Part shown: positions 33,559 through 44,652 of the stretch, piece by piece | How positions within the stretch are numbered: position 1 is the first letter of the stretch | Layout: each line of letters begins with the position of its first letter | Assembly: GCA_034770075.1 (NCBI GenBank) | Contig: JAVJAP010000356.1 | Location: forward strand, 124,001 to 188,000 | DNA: 64,000 nt | Reading direction: 5' to 3' | Source of the DNA: Aralia elata | Taxonomy: Eukaryota > Streptophyta > Magnoliopsida > Apiales > Araliaceae | Notes under the pieces: generated by a model | Database searches by the model: none | The model's input: the letters and a program-made list of their open reading frames with translations, nothing else | What the model was told of the DNA's origin: nothing | Made by a program: the position numbers and the translations under genes

Positions 33559-34040
33559 GTTAACACCAAGATTCGTCCACGCGCCCAATCATCAAATTGC
33601 GCGTCCAATCCTGTACAGAAACGAAATCACACTCAGAGAACTGACGGTTTTCGCCGCCAGGGGATAGCTCTGGTATGAGAATAGGCTGAATAAGGTTTAA
33701 CAATTGAGGCTTAATGCTTTAGTGCTGAAAAATTTGATTACCTGTAAATTAGGGTCGAACCTTATATTTATAGTGATCACACACCATCAAGTCGAACCGC
33801 ATGGAAATAAAACTCATTATTAGCTTAGATACCATAATAGGATTAAACTAAATCTCCTTAAAGGAAGAAAGTCGAATTATATCCGGACACTTTCTTTAGG
33901 AGTTGGAAATTAAATACAGTTAAGAATCCTTGATTCCTTAATATTCTCCCACTGCCCAAACAGAATCCTACATGGGAACATACCTCCACGTGGACAATAA
34001 CCCACAGTATCCATTGGGCTCAAATAAACACACCCCAACA
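33559..34040 (-). repeat. 5' LTR of the minus-strand Tat element
   Basis: This 482-bp LTR begins TGTTGGGGTG at 34040 and ends GTGTTAACA at 33559. The TATA box is TATAAATA (33765-33772, minus). It is the partner of 4795-5292. CTCTA at 34041-34045 is the right flank. Confidence 0.88.
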
Positions 34041-34978
34041 CTCTAGTATATAAAGTGCAATAGGGCAATTTTTATTTTTAGATAATTTTACTCTTACCTT
34101 TTTTTATTTTTTTTATTTAAGTTTTAATTGAAATTAAACACACACACCTTACTCTTACTTTTGTTAGGATATTACAAGTGAGTTGGAGTCCCATATCGGA
34201 GAAATAATAAAAGTGTGAATGATTAATATACATGAATAGGCTCAAGACCTAATGACTTAAGCTTTTGAATTAAATTGAATTCCAAACATGTGTGTTAGTG
34301 TCTTGTGTATGCGCATGCGACGAATGTGAAACACCACATCTGTCGATAACGGAACAATAATTCCTTCTTGTTCCCTTCTCCAAATATGCTACTTTTGGGT
34401 GATTCAATGGCTTTTTCATTTTGTTGGTACGGTTATTGATGGATTTGGTTGTGAAAATTGGTAGAGGATTTGGTTTTTGAACATTTGTCACAATCAAAGT
34501 CTGGGAAAGAGTTGAAATTTTTGTAGGTTGATTTTGTTTTGATTTCAAATTAGTATTCTAATTGATATCCACATCAACACTAAAGTGGGTTAAAGAAGCT
34601 AAATCGTGTGGATCTGCGGTTGAATTTTACCAGAGGGTGCGTCAAGGTAAAATTATCCAATTATCGGAAGAATTTTAATCAAGAGAAAGATTTTGTTCTT
34701 TTGTTTTTCAATAAAAGAGGAAAGGCACAAGAAGACTTGATATTAATATTTTTAAAGAAGGAACAATTTGTTATTTTTAAGCACCACTGATTCTCTCTCT
34801 ACATTATAGCTGTTGAATTTTGGCATTGTTGTAGGGTCAAGATGTGAACCTTATGCCAATGTTCAACTGTAAAGTTTTGTGTACAAGCATTGTGACTCTT
34901 GAGTAGAATCTTCCTTTACTTACTCCCACTCTACTATCATGATATTAATTATTGGTACTTTTTTTTAATAAATAGTTT
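34041..34978. other. AT-rich spacer with a USE-like motif, no gene seen
   Basis: No long ORF or element end was found. GTCCCATATCG at 34198-34208 differs by one base from the plant snRNA upstream sequence element (RTCCCACATCG), but no snRNA coding sequence follows. Matches of this kind are common in dispersed plant repeats. The 93-codon minus-strand ORF at 34548-34270 has no recognisable features. Confidence 0.45.
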
Positions 34979-35242
34979 AAACTTTTAGATAAATTAATTA
35001 TTTAGTAGTATAAATACATTTTAATTTGTTCTTTCTTTATAAAATTATATTTGAGAGAGTATTAACATGAGATATTATTGGTGTCTCTTTCTAATAGTTT
35101 AAGTTTTCTTAAACTTTTAGATGAATTAGTTATTTAGTAGTACAAATACACTTTAATTTGTCCATTCTTTATAAAATTATATTTAAGAGAGTATTAGCAT
35201 GAGATATTATTGGTGTCTCTTTCTAATAGTTTAAGTTTTCTT
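34979..35242. repeat. 132-bp tandem duplication
   Basis: AAACTTTTAGAT at 34979 recurs at 35111, and the following 130 bases repeat with few changes, through GTGTCTCTTTCTAATAG. Copies are adjacent. The sequence is AT-rich and non-coding. Confidence 0.88.
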
Positions 35243-36634
35243 CTCCCTTTGACTTTCTTAATTTTAGTCATTCCTTTTTTACAAAAAGAGTTAAAATTAA
35301 AATATATTTTAATGAAAAAGGGAGATACCCTAGAGGCCATATATATAACTAGTATACCTTATAGGGTTAATATGTCAATATTTAGGTATTTTAGATAAAT
35401 TTAACCGTACGGATACAATGAACATATAAAAATATTTAAATATATGAAATTTCATATAATTTGGTATGTTATCGATGACTTTATATTAATAAAAGTTCAA
35501 TAAATTCAAGTCGTCAAAAAATATACGTATTTTATGAGGTTATAATAATAATATTACACCATTATAAATTAAATAAAATTTTATAATATCTCATATTTTT
35601 GTATGATCTTTTCATCCGTACAATTTAATTTTGTTAAAAAATTAATATAAAATCATTTTACGAAACTAGAATATATAACTTATATACCCTAAAGGTATCT
35701 CTGTAAGCCCTATATTTTATTATATATTTACTTCTAAAAATAATAAATTACTAATTTAATAATGATAACATTTAATAATGATAATATAATATTAAAAAAT
35801 TATGATGATGAATATAAGAACATTATATTATTTTATAACAATATGCCACCATTACTAAATGGTGGCATATCCTTAAGAAAATTGAATCCTCTTATCAGAA
35901 AAAGAATCCTACTTTCAGTCCTCTTTTATTTTGACGAATATAGGGATATTGTATCAATTTTCTACATAAAGAGAATATACGATTTCTCAATAGGAGAAAA
36001 ATGACTTCTAGTAATAGGAGAAAAATGACTTCCGCTACAGTGGAGAAAGAACAAAGATATAATTTTAAATTAAGAGAAAATAAAATTTCATCAAAGGAAA
36101 AAATAACAATGAAACAAGTGTTTGATGATAACAAGAAGATATATCTAGGGGAGGGTTTCTTTAAAAGGGGAAAAATATTCCTCTCTAAATCTAAGCTTAA
36201 AGTTTTGGAGTATATGGTTTCCACAAAAAGCAATATTTTTATTCGAGTTAATTAGCAAAATTTTAAAATTCATATTATGATTTGAATTTATTCTAGTTTT
36301 TTGAAATAATAATTTTGTATTTAGCAATAGTATTAATTTAAGTAGTTTCTACTAAGTATTGCATTATCAATATAAAATAAATTTACATTAATTTTAAAAT
36401 GTAAGATTTTAAAAATTGGCTAAGAAAAAAAATTAATTTGAACTCTTTCTATAGAATGGAGGGGTTTTTTGGAAATGATTTTTATTTTAAGAAGTCCTAA
36501 AACAAGACAATGATTTAAACTCCAATCATTGAGTTTTACAATTATTGTTTTTCATTATTGAGAAGGGTTATTGAAAATTGGACATGCTTTCTCTCTCCAT
36601 TAACCGGAGTACAAAACTATTTGGTAGTTTGTTT
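35243..36634. other. AT-rich region with two short ORFs and a hairpin
   Basis: This stretch is very AT-rich. Two ORFs overlap by four bases at ATGA: 35762-36004 (80 codons) and 36001-36255 (84 codons, Lys-rich). I recognise neither and see no sign that they are real genes. Between their starts lies a perfect hairpin (35841-35870). The boundary contains a short direct repeat, TAGGAGAAAAATGACTT. Confidence 0.4.
35841..35870. repeat. perfect 13-bp inverted repeat
   Basis: ATATGCCACCATT, then ACTA, then the exact reverse complement. It stands out as GC-rich within AT-rich flanks. It could be a remnant of a small inverted-repeat transposon. No matching second terminus was seen. Confidence 0.85.
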
Positions 36635-37943
36635 TGTTGGTATACATGTTTTGTTTTAATGATAACAATATATTTTGTATGAAGATGGTTTGTGCTTTAC
36701 AGGTTTGGGCTGATCATATATAGCTGCTAAATTAGTACTGAATTTCGAGAGGTCCATTGTGGAGAAAGAGTCTAAGAGACACTACTGGATTAGGTCCCTA
36801 AGAAATTACTTGGAAAATGCTGTAAGAATTTCTAGCTTAAGCTTTTAATTGCAAGACAATTTTTTAGTTTGTTGGAAAAGTCTTTTAAAAAGTTCCATGG
36901 TTTTAAAATTCTAATATGTTGAGAATTTATATCAAATTGGAAACTAAATCAGTTGAGCATATTTGCAGTTATGATTTCTAAAGATTTATCAAAATCAAGA
37001 TCTTTCCTAACAAGTTGACTGGGTTGATTTTCTGTGATTAAATTTTTCCTATCAGTTGAGATCTTATCCTTAATTTCAAGCTGTCTATTTTCAAAAGTCA
37101 AAAACCTTCCTTATCAGTTTGAAATTGTATTCCGTTGGGTTTGCTAATTTTCAGTAATCTATTCCAACGTGATTAGTGTTTGTGCTATTGTCTTTTTCTC
37201 TTTATATCACGGCCAAAGCTTCAGACACCGAAGAAAAGAAAAACAAGAGTGCTTATACAAAAAAATTTTCTTGCATTGTTCTTAAATTCTTATTACTGGA
37301 AATTCATAGTTATATCTTGTAATCATTTTTCTTCTTGTTAAAACTTGTATACATCTAGTTTAGTTTGTGTTTGATCTAGTGGTGGATATGGCTGTACAAA
37401 GGAAGCTCTAAAGTTACAGTGGTGCAAATAGTTCTAGTGGTGTAAGCAGTTGTACAAAGGGGGCAGTGGTGTCCAACAATCTTCAGAGCTTATTTGTACA
37501 GAAAGTTTTGTAATTAATTAAAGAATTAATTAATAAAAACCTGTTGGATATCGATTGATACTTGGCCTTGGATGTAGGCCCGTAAAGTAGAAGTATATGG
37601 GGCCGAACCAAGTACAATTCTTGGTGTATTTGTAGTTTGCTAATTATCTTGTCTATCTTGCTTAATTCTTCACTACACATACATCTGCATACACTGCATC
37701 GTTAAATCAGAAGTAGTATAAAGAAGGTTCTTAGTAACAGTTTAATACAAACACCAAACAGACAGATCATACCCGTTTGGATAACTTGGTTTTTAGTAAC
37801 AGATTAATACAGGCACTAAAGCAGACATGTTCTACCCGTTTGGATTAATTCTGTAGCAAAAAATTTAAAATTTATCATTGTTAATCAATTCAATCATATA
37901 TACCTATTCAATCCCCTTCTAGGAGTGCACACACGAAATTTCA
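36635..37943 (+). repeat. probable 5' LTR of copia element D
   Basis: The 3' end is well placed: CGAAATTTCA at 37943, three bases before a primer site. The 5' end is proposed at TGTTGGTATACATG (36635), giving about 1309 bp. A TATA-like TTTATATCAC is near 37200. There is no second LTR in the window to confirm the ends. Confidence 0.5.
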
Positions 37944-37945
37944 TT

Positions 37946-37957
37946 TGGTATTAGAGC
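37946..37957 (+). other. primer-binding site of copia element D
   Basis: TGGTATTAGAGC differs by one base from the usual copia initiator-Met site. It lies between the LTR end and a gag ATG at 38004. Confidence 0.75.
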
Positions 37958-38003
37958 TTGGCTCTACTAACAATTGTCTTTGCAGACCGTAGGGTAAGAT
38001 CCT

Positions 38004-38432
38004 ATGGCACATCTCAATTCACAAGACGACTAGTCCACCAATAGGCTACCATTGTTGCTCGGCAATGAAAATTTTAATTTATGAAAATTCAGAATGAAGA
38101 TATACCTCAAAAAGGATCCATAGGAATAGTGGGTGGTTGACAACGGACCCATCATTCCAAGGCATGATGATGGGAGATCAAAGACTCTTATGAAAATGGA
38201 AGCTAATGAATCATATATGGTGTCCTACGACTCGAAGCCATGGATACTATGTTGAGCGGAATGGTTCAATCAGAAATTGACAAAGTTTCTGTTTGCAATA
38301 CGACAAAAAAAATCTGGGATACCATCATCATGAGTCATGAAGGAACATCCAAGGTGAAAGAGGTGAAACTAAACATGTTGATGCAAGAGTATGAACTGTT
38401 CAAACTAGAGAAGAATGAGGCGATCAAAGAAG
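38004..38432 (+). pseudogene. copia element D gag, N-terminal part (broken, truncated)
   Basis: ATG 38004 (MAHLNSQDD) meets stops almost at once, some of them where Trp is usual. After a frame change the segment 38240-38430 reads TTKKIWDTIIMSHEGTSKVK and LMQEYELFKLEKNEAI, typical of a copia gag of the UBN2 type. It stops at 38433, where an LTR-A copy begins. The rest of the element was not found. Confidence 0.75.
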
Positions 38433-39003
38433 TGAAAGTAGTATGCACGTAAGCCAATCATATTTAATATGATGTAGCATATATTTTGTAATCTTATTCG
38501 TTTATTAATAAAAGAATTTATTTATTAAAGGCATTTACTTTATCTACATGGTATTGTTATTATATATGTGATAAACCCATAGTTTTGAGCAATGCTTTTA
38601 GAATCATGATGATGATCATGCTAATGAGATCTAAATTCTAGATAGCTCACAAACTAAAATTGTTCCTAATCATTGGATTACTAAAAAGGGGATTAGTGAA
38701 TCCGAATAGATTGGTACATACTTTGCTTGCTCTTAAGAAGAGTATGATTGATCTCATAATTATTTGTGTGGAGACACTAAAGCAAGTATGTATGTGCTTA
38801 TTGGAAAATAAGTTCACTGAACGTGGCTCGCTAAAGGAATACCTAATGGAGTTTTACTTGCCTGTCAATAGGAATTCCTTATGTGATAGTAGTGTAAGTG
38901 ATCCTTAGACTTGAGATCATCATAGTATCTTATGTATGATGAGTTATACTTTACATGTCCCTTAAGACCCTTAGGGTATATCAAAGGGTATGATTGAGTA
39001 TAA

Positions 39004-40410
39004 TGTTGGTGGTTTTCACAACCTATAAACTCGCGTAAGTATACGCGGCCTAACAAGTAGTATAGAAAAAGTCGAGTGTCGAACCCACGAGGACAAAATA
39101 CTAGGTAGTAGTTCAAGTATTAAAATGTATCTCAACGGTCTTATTTAAACAAGTGAATAAGAGTTGTGTGTTGTAATCAATTAGGCAAAAACAGATAAAT
39201 AAAAAGGCGAGTTGTATCAAAGATGTCAAGATAGGATTACAACTCCCCTAATGCCTCGCCTAATATTCCTAACTCTCCATTTAACTAACAAATCATAAGA
39301 ATGGTTAACCGAGAACACAAGGTATACATAAGCCTCTTCCGATGGTCAAATGCATATCCCTTAGCTAGATAAATCACAATATTCCTATGGTGAAAATAAC
39401 TAGACTAAGGGTCATTAACATTAATCTCAATGGTTACACAGGGCAAATAGAGATATTCCTATTCTATCATGCAATTCGTGCACTCATTCCCTAGGGCAAT
39501 GGTCATAACAAGTGTTGTTGTACTTAAGGAAAGGTATAACATTAATTTTCCAATACCAGTTAATACCTATATCAATTCCTATCTCAAGCAATTGATGAAT
39601 AAGCATGAAATACAACAATCCATTCAGAACATGATTCATTACATAAATATGAGAGAAATTCATATTAAGCTAATCATTAGGTTACATTGAAATCCTAGAA
39701 ATTTAATTAGTTCATAACTATAGAACTAATTAATACATTCATGCTGTTCAACATAATTAAGATTATACAAATAGATAACAGAATTTGAAGAAAGAAAACT
39801 CCTGCGCGGAAGTGTTCAAAAGCTTCAGCTGCCTCCAATGGTGTAGCTGCCTCCCTTCCTTTCTAAGTTTTCTAGGTAGGTTCCAAGTAGCCTCATAGCA
39901 TTCCTTATGTAGCAGAAGCTAGGTCAAAATAGGAAAGTCAGGTGGCTGGGAACCGGGCCTCACGCTGCGGCGAGGGCCTTGCGCCTTGCATTGGCGCTGC
40001 GGCGTGGGCTCCGTGTAATTGGCCAGGGAAGGCTCGCTGCAGCGCCAACCCATGAGGGATTGGCCCCGCTGCAGCGCGAACTCCGTGCATTTGGAAGGGG
40101 AGACTCGCTGCAGCGCCAACCCATGAAGGAATAGGGTCGCTGCAGTGTGAGCTCCGTGTAATTGGCCAAAGACCTCTCGCTGCAGCGTGACTCCTAGGCT
40201 TGTTCATGGTGCTGCGGCGCGGGCATCGTGTCCTTCAGCCATCTTGTTGTCCTTTTCCCCTTTTAGCACCAAATGAACACACCTCTCACCTGAAAAGCAA
40301 TAAAGCAAAAGATAACAGATAAAACATAAATTTGTGCTAGAAGATGATATAATCAAGCAATTTCTTAAGTGATAAAGAACCCGATTTGCAGGTATGAATC
40401 CCGCTCATCA
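39004..40410 (-). repeat. 3' LTR of Athila, with CGCTGCAGCG cluster
   Basis: On the minus strand it begins TGATGAGCGG and ends CCACCAACA. The block 39960-40230 holds exact CGCTGCAGCG palindromes at 40035, 40067, 40106 and 40178, plus near copies, about 32-39 bp apart. ORFs of 60-90 codons through this block are by-products of the repeats. Confidence 0.93.
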
Positions 40411-41188
40411 AATACCAACAAACTTAAGCATTTGCTTGTCCCTAAGAAAACAAAAATATTTAAATAATAATATTAAAACTCCAGCCTCACGCTTAGGCTG
40501 AGAGTGATCTAAACTACTATATACCTGCATTGTGGACTCAAGGGTCAGAATTACAATTTCAAGGTAGAAACAAACTCATTAATAAAATCTAGCTCAAAAT
40601 TCTAGCGTAGACTGATACTGATCCAAATCTCTGTGTGTGTGAATACCAACTGTTATAACCGTATACATCTCAAACACAAACTCGATTACAAAGATGAAAT
40701 TGTTGACACCATCACTCATGTTAAATCAAGCATTCAGAACAAGATATCAAGTGTAAGAACAGACCAACAGGCATTAAAATGTGAGCAACAAAACTCAGTG
40801 AGACATGTGCAAAAGTTTAATTACATTAGGCTATGCAGAGTTACTCCTGTAACGAGCTTTAGAACAATGACTCCCAAGCTTGAAGGCTTTAGGGCATTAG
40901 GTGTAGAACACCCCCAAGAATTTACTAACTCGAGTAACAAAGGCCATGTAATTAGACTTGAGTCAAACTATAGTTTATTTATTGCCAACGCCTTATCCTA
41001 ATCTCAAGAATGACCGAGCAGTGCCTGAATACCTTTGGCTCTTCAAAGTTACCCGTGCAACGAGTGTTTGATCAAGGACTCCCAAGTCAGGTGACTTTAG
41101 GGCAATGGGTGTGAAAACACCCCAAAGGATCTACTAACTCAAGTAACAAAGGCCACGTAAATAGGCGTGGTCAACTGGGGATTCGCGT

Positions 41189-41229
<41 letters not shown>

Positions 41230-41836
41230 AATATGCTAACGTATCTGTCTGTTTCTTACAATCATTAAATCACATACGAAAGAACAAGATAATAGCAACA
41301 ATTTCCTTAGCAAAAACCACTTAGGCTCGGTTGAAATAATAACAGTTCTAATATTTGGTACGTGCGCGATAGAATAGATAGGATCAACAGCAGTGCTAAC
41401 TAAATAAAATGATCTAAGACTCTATCTCTAAATGTTTAACATCATTGACAAAGCAATACCTCAATCATATCACTGGCCACAATCAAAAATTTCAATTCAT
41501 TTACCCCAAGATAACTATAGCACAAAATAGGGTAATGAAAACCCGTGAAAGCCCCAAAAGATGGGTAAAAATCAAAACTGGAAGAAACCCATAGGCTACT
41601 CATGCAGATAAAACCAGAAATAGGCATCCCTAGATAATAATTAATAAAGCATCCATAAGTTCTAAATAAACCAAACTAGTTCTAAATAAACTAGACTAAG
41701 TAGTTCCTACATTAAAATATCCAAGAACCACCATCCTAACTACCGCAGTTCAAACATAAACCATAACTCATAAAAAGATAAATAACTAAATAGAAATCAG
41801 CTAAAAACTCCCCCAAACTTGAACTGGCCAATGCCC
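40411..41836 (-). other. Athila 3' untranslated region with a repeat pair and AT microsatellite
   Basis: No credible ORF. A segment of about 115 bp is present twice, about 199 bp apart (40849-40965 and 41048-41165), and shares ACTCCCAAG, CTTTAGGGCA and AGTAACAAAGGCCA. An (AT)n run lies at about 41193-41225. At 41808-41823 the minus strand reads AAGTTTGGGGGAGTTTT, the purine-rich block usual just after the env-like ORF in Athila. Confidence 0.7.
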
Positions 41837-43135
41837 TCAATGGCTGGAATGTGCTGATGGTACTGGTGGTGCTGGTGGTGCATCCTCCGCAGTATCGCCC
41901 TCAGCATCACCCTCATCACCCTCCTCGTCGTCGGCCTGATCGCCCTCTGACGGTGATGGCGGCGGGTACGGTGGAAAGACAGGAGGCTCAGGAAACTGGT
42001 ACGGCATGGAGTCCATGTCATCACCTCCTGAGGCTGCATAGATGCTGGCGACCGTGTTGGCGAACTCAGCATGATACTGTGCAAAAATATTCTGCCTCTG
42101 AGCAATAGTGTCCTGTCTGCGGCCGAACGAGCCCATCCTGCTGTTGATTCTGTCTATCTTTTGGTGCATGAGGTCCATTGATGCCATCAACGCAGCAAGT
42201 GGACCAGCAGAGGTGGGGCCAAGATCTGAAGTCTGGGTAAAAGTCTCACCCTCTATAGTAAAGGGCTGATTAGGATCTGGCAGGTATCCCTCGCCACACT
42301 CATGAGAAATGCCCCCTGGCCAAACAGTAAACCTCTGAATGACATGGTGATCGATGACTGACATGGGTGCTTGAGTTGGGTCATCCGGTCCGCACTGAAC
42401 TTTGGCCCGCTTGCAGAGGCGGGTGATGAGAGAAGGGTGCGGGAGGCCTGAACCAATGTTACTTTTTATAGCCTTCCTGATGGACTCCTGAATGATCACC
42501 CCAATGTCGACGTCAAGCCCAGTGATGATGGAAAATAGAAGCACAGCCCGCTCGCGGGTGACATCACTGAGGTGACGAGTGGGCATGATGCTGGAGCAGA
42601 TAAAGGCATACCAAGCCTTCCCATAGTGGCTGAGGGCTGGCTGTGGGAAGCTCATCTTTTCCCCCTGAAACTCATTCACCTTCCAAGCTGTGCCGGGCTG
42701 ACAGAGCCGCGTAATGATCTCATCCTGGCTGTAGCTGCGGTAGCCCCGCTCCTGGAAATCCTTGCCTCCAAAGTTGGGCATGTCAAACACAGCATTAATG
42801 GTCTTGCTGTCAAACTTCACCAATTTGCCCCTGACAGTGACCTCGGCTGGTCCCTCAGCACTAGCATTGGCATAAAACTCTCGGACCACTGAAATAACTG
42901 CAGATTTGGGTGGCTTAGTGAAATAGATCCACCTCCTCTTCAAGATCATGTCAGCCAATTGTCCATCCTTATTGAGGTCCGGCCTAAATCCACGCTCGGG
43001 TAGAAGGTTTCGCTTAGCAAAGGACTTGTTATAGCGATTCCACGCCTCAACACTCACAAATTTTGATTGGTCCCATTGTGGGGCCGATGAGGATGAGGAA
43101 CCCCCTATGCTAAGGCGCTGACGTTTTTGTGCCAT
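41837..43135 (-). CDS. Athila env-like ORF (plant transposon protein type), open
   Basis: This is an uninterrupted frame. I choose the Met at 43135 (MAQKRQRLSIGGSSSSSAPQ), which fits other Athila starts, over an in-frame Met 51 bp upstream at 43186. The product is about 432 residues. After a Ser-rich start come SVEAWNRYNKSFAKRNLLPE, VISVVREFYANASAEG and VRGKLVKFDSKTINAVFDMP, which match the putative plant transposon protein domain (about residues 35-250). The C-terminal part is a short helical stretch followed by a Pro- and Asp/Glu-rich tail. No signal peptide or clear membrane anchor is visible, so the name env-like rests on position. It is transcribed in the same sense as pol and probably needs its own RNA. 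Confidence 0.85.
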   Translation of the reverse strand: MAQKRQRLSIGGSSSSSAPQWDQSKFVSVEAWNRYNKSFAKRNLLPERGFRPDLNKDGQLADMILKRRWIYFTKPPKSAVISVVREFYANASAEGPAEVTVRGKLVKFDSKTINAVFDMPNFGGKDFQERGYRSYSQDEIITRLCQPGTAWKVNEFQGEKMSFPQPALSHYGKAWYAFICSSIMPTRHLSDVTRERAVLLFSIITGLDVDIGVIIQESIRKAIKSNIGSGLPHPSLITRLCKRAKVQCGPDDPTQAPMSVIDHHVIQRFTVWPGGISHECGEGYLPDPNQPFTIEGETFTQTSDLGPTSAGPLAALMASMDLMHQKIDRINSRMGSFGRRQDTIAQRQNIFAQYHAEFANTVASIYAASGGDDMDSMPYQFPEPPVFPPYPPPSPSEGDQADDEEGDEGDAEGDTAEDAPPAPPVPSAHSSH

Positions 43136-44652
43136 GGCAAAATTCAAGCAACAATAACCCAAGAGAACTCCAAAGTCCAACAACAAAAACCAATGCAGAA
43201 CTCAACCCCAAAGCAAGCCAAACACAGTGTCAATGCAGAACTAAACCAAGGGTTAAGCAATTCAGAAGCCAACTTAAGCACAAACTAGACCAAGGTGTTA
43301 CTCAGGCAATTTATCAAACACAAGGCGTGCGTGGCATAAAACTAACTGAAAGCAACCTTAGCCAGAGATCAAAACCAAACTTGTTGGTTATAGTAGATGA
43401 ATCAGCCCAAGATGAAATCCCACTCAAGCACAACAATAATCACCCAAGCAATACACTCACAGAAAGAACGAAATCAAACCCCACAATTTCACTTTAGAAA
43501 TTTAAAACTTACTTGGCGAAAATCGGAGAAGATTGCCAGATGAGAGGTGATGAATCCCCCAATTAAACCCACAACAATGCTGTGTGCGAAGAGACCAAGG
43601 ATCCGGCTGTGACTATGCTTGGAACGATTTGAGTTGAGAGAGAGGTATGGCAATGGCTAGGGCTTATGTCGGCGGTTGTGGCTGGGATGGGCTGCAAATG
43701 CCGACCTTCCAGGTCTTTTTAAAAATAAAAACACCCTGCTCGAGCTGCGACGTGGGCTGATAAACGACAACTCATGCTGCGGCGTGAGCTCCTTAGGCCT
43801 GAGAATAGAGCCTCGCTGCAGCGTGAACCTTAGGCAAAGTTGGTCACGCTGCAGCGCAACTCTCCAGTAGCTACAACATGGTACTGGCGCTGCAGCGTGG
43901 ATAGTTGCCGCTGCAGCGTGAGCGCTTGGTCTTGGAAAATAATGGAGCTCGCGCTGCGGCGCGGAGATTGCTTGTGAATTCACGCTGCAGCGTGAATGCC
44001 TTATGCATGAAATGGCCGTCTCGCTGCAGCGTGAGCCATAGGCAAATTGGGCTACGCTGCAGCGCAATTCTCCAGTAGCTATTCTGAGGGTATGCCACTG
44101 CAGCGTGGAGGGTAGAGCAAAGTGTCACGCTGCAACGTGAATACCAGCATTGCAAAAATTTTGATGCAGCTCCTGCATTAACACAAGAACCCTGTTAGCA
44201 ATTTCGACCAAAATTTTAAAGACAAAAATAGCATACCACTTCATAGAGTACTTGTACCCTGAAGATCTGACACTAACTACCATGAATCATTGCTTAGCAC
44301 AAATGCTAGACTCATGGTCCAAATTTTTTTTTTATTTTTTTAAGGAACTCAACTATCATACTATTTACACTCGCGATATGCCACGACGGCTAAAAATTTC
44401 CGACTGTATAACCGCAACATTAACACATGCGAGACTACAGATTACAGAAATAAATCTAGATCCTATAGAAACTGAAATCAGACTTACGCTAATGCAAACA
44501 CGACTCGTAGCTATACGAACTTGAAATTATAAATAATAAAACTATTGAAATTAAACAGAAAGCGTAAAAAGGGATAGAAATTGATACTCGGGTGGGGTTG
44601 CCTCCCCACCAAGCGCTTGTTTTATAGTCGTCGGCTTGACTATCCGGCCGGT
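43136..44652 (-). promoter_or_regulatory. spacer ahead of the Athila env-like ORF with palindrome cluster
   Basis: The block 43740-44150 has seven exact CGCTGCAGCG palindromes (43814, 43847, 43888, 43909, 43983, 44022, 44055) and several near copies. Just downstream (minus strand) is a TATA-like TTTTTAAAAAG near 43715-43725, then a CTCTCTC leader near 43640. A donor-like CCAAGTAAGTTT near 43515 hints at a leader intron, but I could not fix an acceptor. Short ORFs through the cluster are not convincing genes. The end near pol (44600-44635) carries the conserved Athila AAGCGCTTG/GGGAGGCAACCC block. Confidence 0.6.

Larger units (their letters stand above)
4795..34040 (-). mobile_element. Tat-type Ty3/gypsy retrotransposon, split by two insertions
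   Basis: The element is bounded by LTRs at 33559-34040 (5') and 4795-5292 (3'), both running on the minus strand. Flanks CTTTA (4790-4794) and CTCTA (34041-34045) differ by one base, as expected for an aged target duplication. From 34040 downward it carries a primer site, gag, protease, RT, two RNase H parts and the integrase zinc finger. The integrase core and most of the antisense accessory ORF are gone, replaced by the LTR-A fragment at 5720-6831. Element B (8000-29691) interrupts the RT/RNase H region. Without the insertions about 6.4 kb remain, short for this lineage. Confidence 0.88.

Noticed and set aside
34198..34208. snRNA gene suggested by a USE-like GTCCCATATCG
   Set aside because: It has one mismatch, no TATA at the expected distance followed by a recognisable U-RNA sequence, and this motif occurs in many dispersed plant repeats.
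39919..40207. Overlapping Ala/Arg-rich ORFs in the Athila LTR
   Set aside because: Three overlapping frames through the CGCTGCAGCG cluster; repeat-driven composition only.
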